Assembly: GCA_016712675.1 (NCBI GenBank)
Contig: JADJQR010000001.1
Coordinates: 4,216,001 to 4,280,000, forward strand
Direction of reading: 5' to 3'
DNA: 64,000 nt
From: a bacterium
GTDB lineage: Bacteria; Krumholzibacteriota; Krumholzibacteriia; LZORAL124-64-63
The notes beneath the pieces are model-generated. The model saw nothing but the letters and a program-made list of their open reading frames with translations, had not been told where the DNA came from and did not search any database. The translations under genes were made by a program, and so were the position numbers. Shown here piece by piece: positions 7,884 through 16,931 of the stretch; position 1 is the stretch's first letter; each line of letters opens with the position of its first letter.

Positions 7884-8453
7884 TCAGCCCCGGCGCCTGC
7901 GCAGCAGCACACCGCCGACACCCAGCACCAGGAGCAGCAGCAGCAGGCCCGCGATGGCGCCGGACCAGCGGTCGCGGGTGTGGGCATGGTCGTGATCATG
8001 CGCATGGTCGTGCGCGTGTGCGTCGGCGTGGACGTGTGCTTCATCGTGCGCGTGGTCGTGCTCGTGCGCGTGGTGGGTCGCGACCGTCGCGCCGGTCGCC
8101 GGTGCCGCCAGCGCGGCGCTGTCGACGGCGACCGTGACCACCGCACCGTGGCCGTCGGCTCCCGCCACCCGCACCTTCCAGGCGCCCGGCCGGTCCGGCT
8201 GGAAGGCCACCCGACCGTGGGCATCGGTCCTGCCCGTCAGGAACGGGCCCGCTCCCTCGGGCGCCAGCACGGTGAACGGCGTGTCGGCCAGCGGACTGCC
8301 GTCATCGTGCGTGACCGTCACCACGCTGGTGGGGCCGGCAAGGACCTCGGTCCGCACGCCGTGCGCCCGCGCGGCCGGGACCCCCAGTGCCAAGAGCAGG
8401 CCCAGAACGGTCACGGCTCCCGGAATCAGCCTGAAACGGCGAGTCGGCGGCAT
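7884..8453 (-). CDS. NikL-like periplasmic nickel-transport accessory protein with His-rich segment
   Basis: A 189-residue protein with a signal peptide ending near PAARAHG, an Ig-like domain (residues about 35-110, ending AGAWKVRV-type), a His/Asp/Ala-rich stretch (about 125-160, for example HAHDHAHDHDHAH) and a C-terminal membrane anchor followed by RRRRG. This layout fits the NikL accessory subunit of nickel ECF transporters, which gathers metal in the periplasm. The ATG at 8453 is preferred over the GTG two codons earlier because GGGAG lies about 6 bases upstream. It is first in the nikL-cbiM-cbiQ-cbiO operon. Confidence 0.8.
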   Translation of the reverse strand: MPPTRRFRLIPGAVTVLGLLLALGVPAARAHGVRTEVLAGPTSVVTVTHDDGSPLADTPFTVLAPEGAGPFLTGRTDAHGRVAFQPDRPGAWKVRVAGADGHGAVVTVAVDSAALAAPATGATVATHHAHEHDHAHDEAHVHADAHAHDHAHDHDHAHTRDRWSGAIAGLLLLLLVLGVGGVLLRRRRG

Positions 8454-8471
8454 CACGGGCTCCCGGCGTCA

Positions 8472-8487
8472 TGTTAATCGCGTAACA
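8472..8487. promoter_or_regulatory. palindromic candidate operator before the nickel transporter operon
   Basis: TGTTAATCGCGTAACA is a TGTTA-N6-TAACA dyad 19-34 bases upstream of the nikL-like start. A second small dyad, CGATAGTATCG, follows in the gap. The position suits a repressor, for example a nickel-responsive one. A related TAACAACC string occurs at 54321-54328. The regulator is not identified here. Confidence 0.4.
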
Positions 8488-8519
8488 ACCGGCGACGATA
8501 GTATCGCCCGGCCGCCCGG

Positions 8520-9812
8520 TCAAACCGGCGACGCCTCCGGCCCCCCGGTCCGCCGCCGGATCCCCGGCGCCGCCACCGCCGAGAACGCCGCCGCGCCCAG
8601 CCCCAACAGCAGCACCGCCGTCCACAGCGCCAGCCCGCCGCCGCGCGCCAGCACCAGCCCGCCCAGCGGCGCGCCGAACATGGCCGCGCTCGAGAAGCAC
8701 ATCGTGAACACGCCCAGGTAGCGGCCGCGCAGGGCCGGCGGCGCCAGGTCCGAGACGATGGTCGGCGCGAACACGGCGTTCAGCATCTCACCCAGGGTCC
8801 AGACCACCACCACGGCCGTGAACTGCCACGGTGTGCGCGCGAAGGCGTTCAGGAAGAAGCCCACGCCCAGCACCACGCCGCTGGCGATCATGACCAGGTC
8901 GCGACGCCAGCGCGACACCAGGGACGCGAATGGCAGCTGCAGCACCGTGATCATCAGGCCGTTGACGGCGATGATGCGCCCGTACTGCTTCGCGTCGATG
9001 CCCAACTGGCCCAGGTAGAGCGGGAACGTCGAGGCGACCTGCATGAACGACAGCCCCACCAGCACGATGCCGGCGCAGAAGGCGAGCATCGTGCCGTCGC
9101 GCAGGATCGCGCCGATGGCGGCGGCCGTGCCGACGTGGCCGTCGACCGCCCCGGCGATGACCGCCCCGCTCCGGTCGACGGCGCCGGCCGCCGACGGCGC
9201 CGGCCGCGACTCGCGCACCAGCCCCAGCAGCAGCAGCGCATAGGCCGCATTGGTCAGCGCGTCGACCCAGCACAGCCACCGGAAGCTGGTGGCCGCCAGC
9301 AGCCCGCCGATCACCGGCGCGATGGCGAAGCCCAGGTTCACCGCCACGTACATCAACGCGAAGGCGGCCGGGCGCCGCCCGGGTTCGACCAGGTCGGCGA
9401 TCATCGCCTGCGTGGCGGGACGGTACATCTCGCCGACCGACGCGAACACGAACAGGCCGACCGCCACCTGCCAGGGCGCGTGCAGGAGCGGGAACAGCCC
9501 CAGGATCGCGGCGCCGCCGACCAGGCTGCCCACCATCACGCGCTTGCGCCCGAAGCGGTCGGCCAGGTGCCCGCCCAGGATGGCGGCCACCAGCGCGCCG
9601 GCGCCGTAGGCCCCCATGACGCGGGTGGCCGTCTCGATGCCCAGCCCGATCCGGCTCTGCAGGTAGAGCGTCAAGAACGGCACCAGCATCGTGCCGGCCC
9701 GGTTGATGAGCACGCCCAGGCACAGGACATGGACGGTGCGGGGCAGTGAGAGGTACTGGCGCAAGGGACGCTCCGGGAACGACGGCACGGCCGCGCGTGA
9801 GCGCGGCATCAT
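8520..9812 (-). CDS. MFS transporter (multidrug-efflux-like)
   Basis: A 430-residue major facilitator protein with about twelve hydrophobic segments. The conserved loop 2-3 motif is GGHLADRFGRKRVMVG, followed by RPATQAMIADLV. This resembles drug-efflux or peptide MFS carriers; the substrate cannot be read from the sequence. ATG codons at 9812 and 9809 are both possible and neither has a clear ribosome site. It is a single gene, divergent from the Arg-rich protein gene. Confidence 0.85.
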   Translation of the reverse strand: MMPRSRAAVPSFPERPLRQYLSLPRTVHVLCLGVLINRAGTMLVPFLTLYLQSRIGLGIETATRVMGAYGAGALVAAILGGHLADRFGRKRVMVGSLVGGAAILGLFPLLHAPWQVAVGLFVFASVGEMYRPATQAMIADLVEPGRRPAAFALMYVAVNLGFAIAPVIGGLLAATSFRWLCWVDALTNAAYALLLLGLVRESRPAPSAAGAVDRSGAVIAGAVDGHVGTAAAIGAILRDGTMLAFCAGIVLVGLSFMQVASTFPLYLGQLGIDAKQYGRIIAVNGLMITVLQLPFASLVSRWRRDLVMIASGVVLGVGFFLNAFARTPWQFTAVVVVWTLGEMLNAVFAPTIVSDLAPPALRGRYLGVFTMCFSSAAMFGAPLGGLVLARGGGLALWTAVLLLGLGAAAFSAVAAPGIRRRTGGPEASPV

Positions 9813-10077
9813 AAGGGCGCGACGGGGTCCTGTCAGCCGGTGGCGGCATCCGGTCGCCCGGCGCGGGAACAGGCGTGTACCTCCCGGTACCCGGCGGGAC
9901 CGACGGCGGCGGGCCCGAACGGACGAAAACGGCGGCAACATGTTTCACGGTTTCGGGTTGCCGCGCGCGGCGTCGGCGGCAGAAGCTGGCCTCGCCCTTG
10001 CATGCGGACGGCGATCGCCATGCCCGCCCGCGCATGCGACCGAGCGCGTCCCGATCCGAATCGCCGAGGAGGCTCCC

Positions 10078-10560
10078 ATGAACCGCAGGCAGTTCCTGAC
10101 CGGCCTGGTGGCCGGCGCCGTCTCGCTGACCGTGCTGCCGGCCCTGGCCGACGCGTCCACGCCCGCCCGCCGCCGTCGCCAGCGTCGGCGCGTGCGGCGC
10201 CGCATCCGCCGTCGCGTCCGCCGGCGCGTCGCGCGCCGGATGATCCGCGGCCGGGCGTTCTGGGTCGTCCCCGTGGGCCTGGCGGCGGGCTGGGAGCTGC
10301 TTCACGAGGACCGCGTGGTCATCGTGCGCGAGATCAAGGTCGTCGAGCTCGACGGCCAGAAGACCGAGGTCGCCGTGGTGGCGCCCGCCGACGCGAAGGC
10401 CGAACCCGGCAAGTCCGCCGCGACCGAGGAGATCGCCATCCTCCGCGAGGACACGAAAGAGAACGCCGAGGAACTGGAAGGCTCGCGCCTGCCTGACGAC
10501 GACAAGGCCTCGCCCGGGCGCGAGGTCGAGATCGAGGAAGAGGTCGAGGTCGACGAGTAG
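10078..10560 (+). CDS. Tat-signal protein with Arg-rich block and acidic tail, unknown function
   Basis: A 160-residue protein. MNRRQFLTGLVAGAVSLTV looks like a twin-arginine signal peptide, cleaved near ALADAS. Residues about 31-58 are almost entirely Arg and Val in a repeating RRRVRRRIRRRV pattern. A short hydrophobic stretch (FWVVPVGLAAGW) follows, then a Lys/Glu region and a very acidic C-terminus (EVEIEEEVEVDE). AGGAGG-type bases precede the ATG. The strong charge split suggests binding to an acidic surface polymer or self-association; this is a guess. The 265 bases upstream, shared with the divergent MFS gene, show no recognisable element. Confidence 0.7.
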   Translation: MNRRQFLTGLVAGAVSLTVLPALADASTPARRRRQRRRVRRRIRRRVRRRVARRMIRGRAFWVVPVGLAAGWELLHEDRVVIVREIKVVELDGQKTEVAVVAPADAKAEPGKSAATEEIAILREDTKENAEELEGSRLPDDDKASPGREVEIEEEVEVDE

Positions 10561-10581
10561 GCGCGGTGGCGCCGCCTTCGG

Positions 10582-10604
10582 GGGGCCGGGAACCGCCCGG
10601 CCCC
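10582..10604. terminator. bidirectional hairpin between convergent genes
   Basis: Perfect 9-bp stem GGGGCCGGG / CCCGGCCCC with loop AACCG, lying between the converging stops of the Arg-rich protein gene and mtgA. It lacks a T-run, so it may act as a weak or bidirectional terminator. Confidence 0.5.
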
Positions 10605-11389
10605 TACCAGGCCGCCAGCGGCGCCGCGAATGCGGAGCCCTCCAGGCGGCCCATCTGGTCCAGGATCTGCCCCTGGCGCTTCAGCACGTAGGCGGACGGG
10701 CGGCCCGCGTCCATCCGCAGCGGGCTTGGCAGCACCGCCGCCAGGCGGGCGGCCCGCGCACGGTCCAGGCGGTCGGGCGTCGCGCCGTAGTGGACGCGGC
10801 AGGCGGCGCCGACGCCGAACACCCCCTCGTCCCACTCGGCCAGGTTCAGGTACATCTCGAGGATGCGCTCCTTCGGCCAGAGCAGCTCGATCCAGAACGT
10901 GTACCAGGTCTCCAGCCCCTTGCGCAGCCAGCTGCGGCCGCTCCACAGGAACAGGTTCTTGGCGACCTGCTGGCTGATGGTCGAGGCGCCGCGGCGGCGG
11001 CCACCCTCCCGGGCCTCCGCCAGGGCGTCGCGGATGGCGTCGGTATCCCAGCCCCGGTGGCGGAAGAAGCGCTGGTCCTCGGCCGCAATCACGGCCAGGG
11101 GCAGCGACCGGGCGATCCCGCGGCGTGGCACCCATTGGTACTCCAGCCGCCACGGTCGCCCGTCCCGGCGAGCGTCCAACCAGCGCTCGGCCATGACGCC
11201 CGACAGGGGCGGCGGCGCGAAGCGCCAGAAGAGCACCGCGAGAACCGAGGCCAGCGCGGCGGCGGCAGCGAGCCCGCCCACCAGGCGCGCAGTCCGACGC
11301 AGGCGGCGGCGCCCGGCGCCTCCCGAAGGCAGCGCATACGGGTTGTCCTCGGGGGCGTCGCGCGCCCCGGCCGATCCCTCCCTGGCCAT
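10604..11389 (-). CDS. mtgA: monofunctional peptidoglycan glycosyltransferase (GT51)
   Basis: A 261-residue inner-membrane enzyme that polymerises lipid II into glycan strands. One N-terminal membrane segment (about residues 36-52) precedes the GT51 domain. Its motifs are all visible: AAEDQRFFRHRGWD with the catalytic Glu, GASTISQQVAKNLFLW, and RILEMYLNLAEWDEGVFGVGAA. There is no transpeptidase domain, which separates it from the neighbouring class A PBP. The ATG at 11389 follows AGGAGGGG. It is divergently transcribed from the PBP gene, so the two may share a control region. Confidence 0.93.
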   Translation of the reverse strand: MAREGSAGARDAPEDNPYALPSGGAGRRRLRRTARLVGGLAAAAALASVLAVLFWRFAPPPLSGVMAERWLDARRDGRPWRLEYQWVPRRGIARSLPLAVIAAEDQRFFRHRGWDTDAIRDALAEAREGGRRRGASTISQQVAKNLFLWSGRSWLRKGLETWYTFWIELLWPKERILEMYLNLAEWDEGVFGVGAACRVHYGATPDRLDRARAARLAAVLPSPLRMDAGRPSAYVLKRQGQILDQMGRLEGSAFAAPLAAW

Positions 11390-11526
11390 CGCCCCTCCTT
11401 GTCCGGCACCTGAAGCCGCGGCCACGGCTGCCGATAGTCCCCAGCAATCGCCGTTCACGGCCTTGACTGCAACGCAGTATACTCCGTGTTTGGGGTCGCT
11501 TCAGGAACGATCGGGAGAGGAGCTCC

Positions 11527-14500
11527 GTGGTCAATCTGCCCCGCGCCCGCCTCGACTGGAGGCCGGGCCTGATCGGACGCCTGGTCATCGGCGTCGTGGT
11601 GCTGCTTGTCATCGCTTCGGTCGTGCTGGTCGCGAGGGAGATGAAGACCTCACGCGAGCAGGCGCGTCACATCAGCCGGCTGGCTGCGGACCTGACCTGG
11701 GAGGTCCAGGCCGGCCCGAGCGACGCCATCGGTTTCCCCGAGGACGGCCCCTTCGACATCCGGCACGGCTACGTGCGCATTCCCGCGTTCGTCGAGAGGG
11801 CGACCACCCGCGGCTTCGTGATGCAGTCGCAGGCGCGCTGGTCCGAGCGCATGCGCGAGCTGACCGACAAGGGCCTGTTCACGACGTACTGGGAGAAGAC
11901 GCGCGCCGGCCTGGTGCTGATGGCCGACGACGACGAGCCCATGTACGACGCACGCCGCCCCGTGCGCACCTACGCCGACTTTGCCGCCGTGCCGGACCTG
12001 GTCGTGCAGTCGCTCCTGTTCATCGAGAACCGCGAGCTGCTGGACCCGAACTACCCCTACCGCAACCCGGCCATCGAGTGGGACCGGCTGGCGCGCTCGG
12101 TGCTGCAACTGGGCATCCAGCAGCTGGACCCCGAGCAGCGCGTGTCCGGCGGCAGCACCCTGGCCACGCAGATGGAGAAGTACCGGCACTCACCCGAGGG
12201 ACGGACCTCGTCCGTGGGCGAGAAATTCCGGCAGGTCGCCAGCGCCTCGCTGCGCGCGTACCTGCACGGCGAGGAGACGATGGCCGCCCGCCAGCGCATC
12301 GTCACCGAGTACATCAACTCGCTGCCGCTGGGCGCCGTGCCGGGCCACGGCGAGGTCATCGGCGTGGGTGACGGCGTGGAAGCCTGGTACGGCGCCGAGT
12401 TCGAGAAGGTCAACCGCCTGCTGGCGCCGGCGCCGGACGCGAAGCCCGACCTGAAGGCCCGCGGCCTGGCCTACAAGCAGATGCTGAGCCTTCTGCTCGC
12501 GCAGCGCCGGCCCGGCTACTACCTGGATCCCAAGCGCGACGCCCTCGAGGAGCGCACGAACGAGTTCCTGAACGTACTGGGCCGCGAGGGCGTCATCCCG
12601 GAAGACCTGCTCGAGGCGGCACTGTCGCAGAAGCTGGTGCTCAAGCCGACGGACCCCGGCAAGCGCCGCGCGAACTACGTCGAGCTGAAGGCGTCCAATG
12701 CGGTCCGGCCGCGCCTGTTGACCCTGCTGGACGTTCCCCAGCTGTACGACCTGGATCGCCTGGACCTGATCGTGCACACGACGCTCGACCGCGACGCCCA
12801 GGAAGGGGTCACGCGCGTGCTGTCGAAGATGGGCGACCCGGAGTTCCTCGACGCCCACGGGCTGCGCGGCTTCCGCCTGCTCGAGCGTGGGGACCCGCGC
12901 CAGGTCATCTACAGCTTCACGCTCTACGAGCATGCCGACGACATCGATGTCCTGCGCGTCCAGGTCGATAACTACAACCAGCCGCTGAACATCAACGAGG
13001 GCGTCAAGCTGGAGCTCGGCTCGACGGCCAAGCTGCGGACGCTGGTGACCTATCTCGAGTGCATCGCGGAACTGCAGGCGCGCCTGTCGGTCATGGGGCC
13101 GGACTCGCTGCGCGCCGTCCAGGTGGCCGGGTCGGACCGCCTGACCAGGTGGGCCGTCGACTACTTCAGCGCCGGCGGCGACACGGCGCTGGCCGCCGTC
13201 CTGGACGTGGCGTTGAACCGCGCCTACTCCTGCAGCCCGGACGAGACGTTCTTCACCGGTGGCGGGCAGCACCGCTTCTCGAACTTCGATCCCGAGGACA
13301 ACCACCGCGTCGTGACCGTGCGCGAGGGCCTGCGCCGCTCGATCAACCTGGTCTTCATCCGCATGATGCGCGATATCGTGCGCTACGAGCTGGCGCGGCA
13401 CGAGTCGCTGCCCGAGCTGCTCCAGGACAAGGATGACCCGCGCCGCCTGGAGTACCTGCAGCGCTTCGCCGACCGCGAGGGCCAGGTCTTCCTGGGCCAG
13501 TTCTTCCGCAAGTACAAGGACCTGACCGCGGACGAGCAGGTCGAGCTGCTGCTCGACAACATGTCGCGCGCGCCGACGAAGCTGGCCGTGGTGCACCGCT
13601 CGGTGGTCCCAGACGCCGACTTCGACGAGTTCCGCGACTGGATGCTCGCGCACCTGCAGGGCTCGAAGCTGGCGGACAAGGCGCTGCGCGACCTTTACGA
13701 TCGCTACTCGGCGGACGCGTTCTCCCTGCAGGACCGGGCCTACATCTGCCGTGTGCACCCGCTGGAGCTGTGGTTGCTGGCCCACCTGCGCGCACACCCC
13801 GGCCAGAAGTATGCCGAGGTGGTCAAGGCCGGCGCCGAGGCTCGGCAGGAAGCGTACTCGTGGCTGTTCAAGGTGCGGCAGAAGCGGGGCCAGGACTGGC
13901 GCATCCAGACGCTGATGGAGGTCGACGCCTTCACGTCGATCCACGCGCGGTGGAAGCGGTTGGGCTACCCGTTCGAGTCACTGGTCCCCTCCTACGCCAC
14001 GTCGATCGGCAGCAGCGCGGACCGTCCCGCCGCCCTGGCCGAGCTGGTCGGGATCATCGTCAACGGCGGCATGCGCCATCCGCCGGTCCGCATCAAGGGC
14101 ATGACTTTCGGTGCCGGCACGCCGTTCGAGACGCGCCTGCAGCGGGCGCCGGGGCGGGGAGAACGCGTGCTGCGGCGCGAGATCGCCGAGGCCGTGCGGC
14201 CCGAACTGGTGGGCATCGTCGAGGGCGGCACCGCGGTGCGCCTGAAGGGCGCCTATAAAGCCCCGGATGGAACGCCCATCGCCGTCGGCGGCAAGACGGG
14301 CACCGGTGACAACCGTTCGACAACTTACGACTCGCGCGGCAACGAGATCAGTTCGAAGGCCATCAACCGGACTTCGACGTTCGCCTTCCTGATCGGCGAC
14401 CGCTTCTACGGCGTGTTGACCGCGTACGTTCCGGGTGAGCAGGCCGACCGCTACGGGTTCACCAGTTCGCTGCCGGTGGCGATCCTGGGCATCCTGGCTC

Positions 14501-14610
14501 CCGAGTTGCAGGAACTGATCCTGTCGCCACCGCCGGTCGCTACGGTCGCGCCCGTCGCGCCGACCGCGCCGACCCCGACCGCGCCGACCCCGACCGCCGC
14601 CACGCCGTGA
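11527..14610 (+). CDS. class A penicillin-binding protein (transglycosylase/transpeptidase)
   Basis: A 1027-residue bifunctional cell-wall synthase, longer than the usual 650-850. After a membrane anchor (residues about 15-37) comes a divergent GT51 domain: FIENRELLDP with E167, GGSTLATQMEKY, and RIVTEYINSLPLGAVPGHGE. The transpeptidase motifs are S499-T-A-K502 (in ELGSTAKLRTL), S605-I-N607 and K923-T-G925. About 300 residues separate the second and third motifs, far more than normal, and form a charged insertion. The C-terminus is a Pro/Thr tail encoded by short tandem repeats. The GTG start follows GAGAGGAGC. It is coupled to the following MFS gene. Confidence 0.9.
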   Translation: MVNLPRARLDWRPGLIGRLVIGVVVLLVIASVVLVAREMKTSREQARHISRLAADLTWEVQAGPSDAIGFPEDGPFDIRHGYVRIPAFVERATTRGFVMQSQARWSERMRELTDKGLFTTYWEKTRAGLVLMADDDEPMYDARRPVRTYADFAAVPDLVVQSLLFIENRELLDPNYPYRNPAIEWDRLARSVLQLGIQQLDPEQRVSGGSTLATQMEKYRHSPEGRTSSVGEKFRQVASASLRAYLHGEETMAARQRIVTEYINSLPLGAVPGHGEVIGVGDGVEAWYGAEFEKVNRLLAPAPDAKPDLKARGLAYKQMLSLLLAQRRPGYYLDPKRDALEERTNEFLNVLGREGVIPEDLLEAALSQKLVLKPTDPGKRRANYVELKASNAVRPRLLTLLDVPQLYDLDRLDLIVHTTLDRDAQEGVTRVLSKMGDPEFLDAHGLRGFRLLERGDPRQVIYSFTLYEHADDIDVLRVQVDNYNQPLNINEGVKLELGSTAKLRTLVTYLECIAELQARLSVMGPDSLRAVQVAGSDRLTRWAVDYFSAGGDTALAAVLDVALNRAYSCSPDETFFTGGGQHRFSNFDPEDNHRVVTVREGLRRSINLVFIRMMRDIVRYELARHESLPELLQDKDDPRRLEYLQRFADREGQVFLGQFFRKYKDLTADEQVELLLDNMSRAPTKLAVVHRSVVPDADFDEFRDWMLAHLQGSKLADKALRDLYDRYSADAFSLQDRAYICRVHPLELWLLAHLRAHPGQKYAEVVKAGAEARQEAYSWLFKVRQKRGQDWRIQTLMEVDAFTSIHARWKRLGYPFESLVPSYATSIGSSADRPAALAELVGIIVNGGMRHPPVRIKGMTFGAGTPFETRLQRAPGRGERVLRREIAEAVRPELVGIVEGGTAVRLKGAYKAPDGTPIAVGGKTGTGDNRSTTYDSRGNEISSKAINRTSTFAFLIGDRFYGVLTAYVPGEQADRYGFTSSLPVAILGILAPELQELILSPPPVATVAPVAPTAPTPTAPTPTAATP

Positions 14611-15956
14611 TGGCGGACGGTGCGGGACCGACAGGACACGGGACACGCCGTCCCCCGCCCACGCCCCTCGAACGCGCCACGCTGCGCCTGTTCCTGCCGG
14701 GCGCGGTCCTGCAGGGCCTGTGGTGGTCCGGCTACCTGCTGATTCCCTACGTGCTGGCCAAAAGCCTCGGCGCCTCGGCGGGGCTCATCACCCTTTCGGC
14801 GATCCTCGACAACCTGGGCATGTTCCTGGCGCTGTACTGGGGGCACCTGCTGGCCACGCGCGGGCAGCGCCGGCGCTACCTGGTGTGGGCGGGCATCATG
14901 GGCCGCCTGGTGATGGTGCTGACGCTGCTGGTGCAGGACGCGGTGCAGATGTCGGTGCTGCTGGCTGTCGTCTACACGTTCGCGGCGATGGTCTACCCGG
15001 CGCAGAACAGCATCTTCGAGCAGAACTTCCGTCCCACCCTGCGCGGCCGCTACTTCGGCTGGGGTACGGGGATCCAGAACGGTGTCGCCGTGCTGGCCTC
15101 GCTGGGCCTCGGGCGCGTGCTGGACCACGACCCCGCGTCGTTCCGCGTGGTCTATGCCGCGCTGGGCGTGTGCGGCTTCCTCTACCTGTTCCTGTTGTCG
15201 CGCGCGCCGGTGCCGGCCGGCACGCCCGCTGACGTGACGCCGTTCCGCCTGCGCAGCCCGTTCCCGCTGCCCGCCCTGGCGGTGGGACCGTTCCGGCCCG
15301 GGCGCATCTGGCGCGGCGTGGCGCGCCCGTTCGCCGATGCCATGCGCATCTACCGCGAGGACCGCGCCTTCAACTGGTTCGAGGCCAACTTCATGACCTA
15401 CGGCGCGGCGTTCATGTGCCTGAGCCCGGTCGTGCCGGTGTTCCTGGCCGACCAGCTGAAGCTGAACTATGCCGAGATCTCCACCGCGCGCGTGCTGGTG
15501 GGGCAGAGCGGCGTCGCCCTGCTGGCCCCCTTGATGGGGCGCGTCATGGACCGCTACCACCCGGTGCGGCTGTGCGCGGTGGCGTTCCTGGTCCTGGCGT
15601 TCTTCCCGGTGGCGCTGGACGCGGCGGGCGTGGCGGGCATCGGCGCCGCGCTGCCGCTGGTGTACCTGGCGTTCGCCGTCTACACGGTCGGCATGGCCGG
15701 CGTGAACATCACCTGGAACGTGGGCAGCATGGCCTTCGCGCCGCCAGGACAGGGCGGCTACTACCAGGGCATCCATGTGGCGATGGTGGGCATCCGCGGC
15801 ACCATCGGGCCGCTGGCCGGCTACGCCGTCTACGAACTGTGGGGCCTGCGCGCGGTGTTCTGGCTGGCGTTCGGGCTGTTCGTGGCCGCAGCCGTCTCCT
15901 CAGCGGCGCTGTGGCGCCACTTGCGGCGATCGGGAACTGTCGGCGCCGACGCCTGA
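14610..15956 (+). CDS. MFS transporter
   Basis: A 448-residue protein with about twelve membrane segments and the cytoplasmic loop pattern YWGHLLATRGQRRRYLVWAG. The ATG shares a base with the stop of the PBP gene (TGATG), suggesting translational coupling. A link to cell-envelope assembly is therefore plausible, but the substrate is unknown. An in-frame GTG three bases earlier is an alternative start. Confidence 0.85.
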   Translation: MADGAGPTGHGTRRPPPTPLERATLRLFLPGAVLQGLWWSGYLLIPYVLAKSLGASAGLITLSAILDNLGMFLALYWGHLLATRGQRRRYLVWAGIMGRLVMVLTLLVQDAVQMSVLLAVVYTFAAMVYPAQNSIFEQNFRPTLRGRYFGWGTGIQNGVAVLASLGLGRVLDHDPASFRVVYAALGVCGFLYLFLLSRAPVPAGTPADVTPFRLRSPFPLPALAVGPFRPGRIWRGVARPFADAMRIYREDRAFNWFEANFMTYGAAFMCLSPVVPVFLADQLKLNYAEISTARVLVGQSGVALLAPLMGRVMDRYHPVRLCAVAFLVLAFFPVALDAAGVAGIGAALPLVYLAFAVYTVGMAGVNITWNVGSMAFAPPGQGGYYQGIHVAMVGIRGTIGPLAGYAVYELWGLRAVFWLAFGLFVAAAVSSAALWRHLRRSGTVGADA

Positions 15957-15995
15957 CGAGTCGGCCGGCGGCTCCCGGCGCCCGCGGCTTCGCGG

Positions 15996-16478
15996 TCAGT
16001 CCAGCGGGAAATCGAGGCCACCACCGGGCTTGCCGAGCAGCCGGCACATCGCCAGCACCTGGCCCTGGTGCTGGTAGTGGTGCGTCTGCGTGCGCAGGAT
16101 GGCGCGCGCCGGCGCGAAGACGCGCGTGCGGTCACCCCAGGTGGCATGCGCGCGTGCGTGGTTGAGCGTCTCGGTCGTCACGCCGCGCAGGTACGCCTGC
16201 GTCGCGGCGGCGACCCGCGCCCGCCAGGCTTCCAGCGCGTCGATGTCGGGAAACGCCGTGTCGTCATCGTCGGGGTCGACGATCCCGACCAGGACGCCGA
16301 CCCAGTACTCCTCGGCACCGATCATGTGGTGCAGCTGCAGGCGCACGGTCGGGTAGCCGAAGCCGGGCAGCTCGCGGTTCAGTTCGGCCGCGTCGAGCGC
16401 GACGCAGTGCTCGAGCAGTCCGCGCACGTTGCGATGGGTGCGCTCGTGCAGGTCGAGCAGGGAGGCGGGCGTGTGCAT
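15996..16478 (-). CDS. DinB-family protein
   Basis: A 160-residue four-helix-bundle protein. The family's metal-binding histidines are visible in QLHHMIGAEEYWV and in THHYQHQGQ near the C-terminus. DinB/YfiT proteins are metal-dependent hydrolases or thiol transferases; the specific reaction cannot be inferred. The ATG at 16478 starts at MHTPASLLDLHERTHRNV, a normal N-terminal helix for the family. It converges with the MFS gene. Confidence 0.85.
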   Translation of the reverse strand: MHTPASLLDLHERTHRNVRGLLEHCVALDAAELNRELPGFGYPTVRLQLHHMIGAEEYWVGVLVGIVDPDDDDTAFPDIDALEAWRARVAAATQAYLRGVTTETLNHARAHATWGDRTRVFAPARAILRTQTHHYQHQGQVLAMCRLLGKPGGGLDFPLD

Positions 16479-16623
16479 GAGGGGCGACCTTCCGGGTCCG
16501 GTGGTGCGGGGCGACAGGCGCGGGCCTGCCATGCCATCGGGCCCCCGGGCCAAGATAGGTGCGAAGGACGCGGTCCGCCGCCCACGGTCAGTGGGCGGCG
16601 TCCCCGCTCTTCACGGTCGTGCC

Positions 16624-16818
16624 CTAGCGCGACTTCACGCTGCAGGTGCGCAGTCCGAACGGCAGGTACAGCGGGCACCACCCGGCCAGTCCCGTGGCCA
16701 GAGGCACCGCGCCCATCCAGGCCCACACCGGGCCGTTCAGCAAGCCAGCCCACGCCACCAGCGCGCCGCCTGCCGCGATCCGCGCGATGCGATCGAGTCC
16801 GCCGACGTTCGTCTTCAT
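16624..16818 (-). CDS. DUF2892 small membrane protein
   Basis: A 64-residue protein beginning MKTNVGGLDRIARIA, the family signature, followed by two short membrane segments and ending LPFGLRTCSVK. The ATG is preceded by GAGGAGATCCCC. Proteins of this family often accompany rhodanese or sulfur-handling genes; no such gene is adjacent here. Function unknown. Confidence 0.85.
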   Translation of the reverse strand: MKTNVGGLDRIARIAAGGALVAWAGLLNGPVWAWMGAVPLATGLAGWCPLYLPFGLRTCSVKSR

Positions 16819-16931
16819 GGGGATCTCCTCACGTTCCGGGCCATGACATTGCTCACAGGTGATGATGATAGTAGTCATGATCAGATCCGTTCGTCCGTGA
16901 CCGCGATCACGCTCCGGCGTTGTTGACGGCG

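Noticed and set aside
14560-14607. Short tandem GACCCCGACCGCGCC repeats
   Set aside because: They encode the Pro/Thr/Ala-rich end of the PBP in frame; common in such tails and not a mobile or CRISPR repeat.
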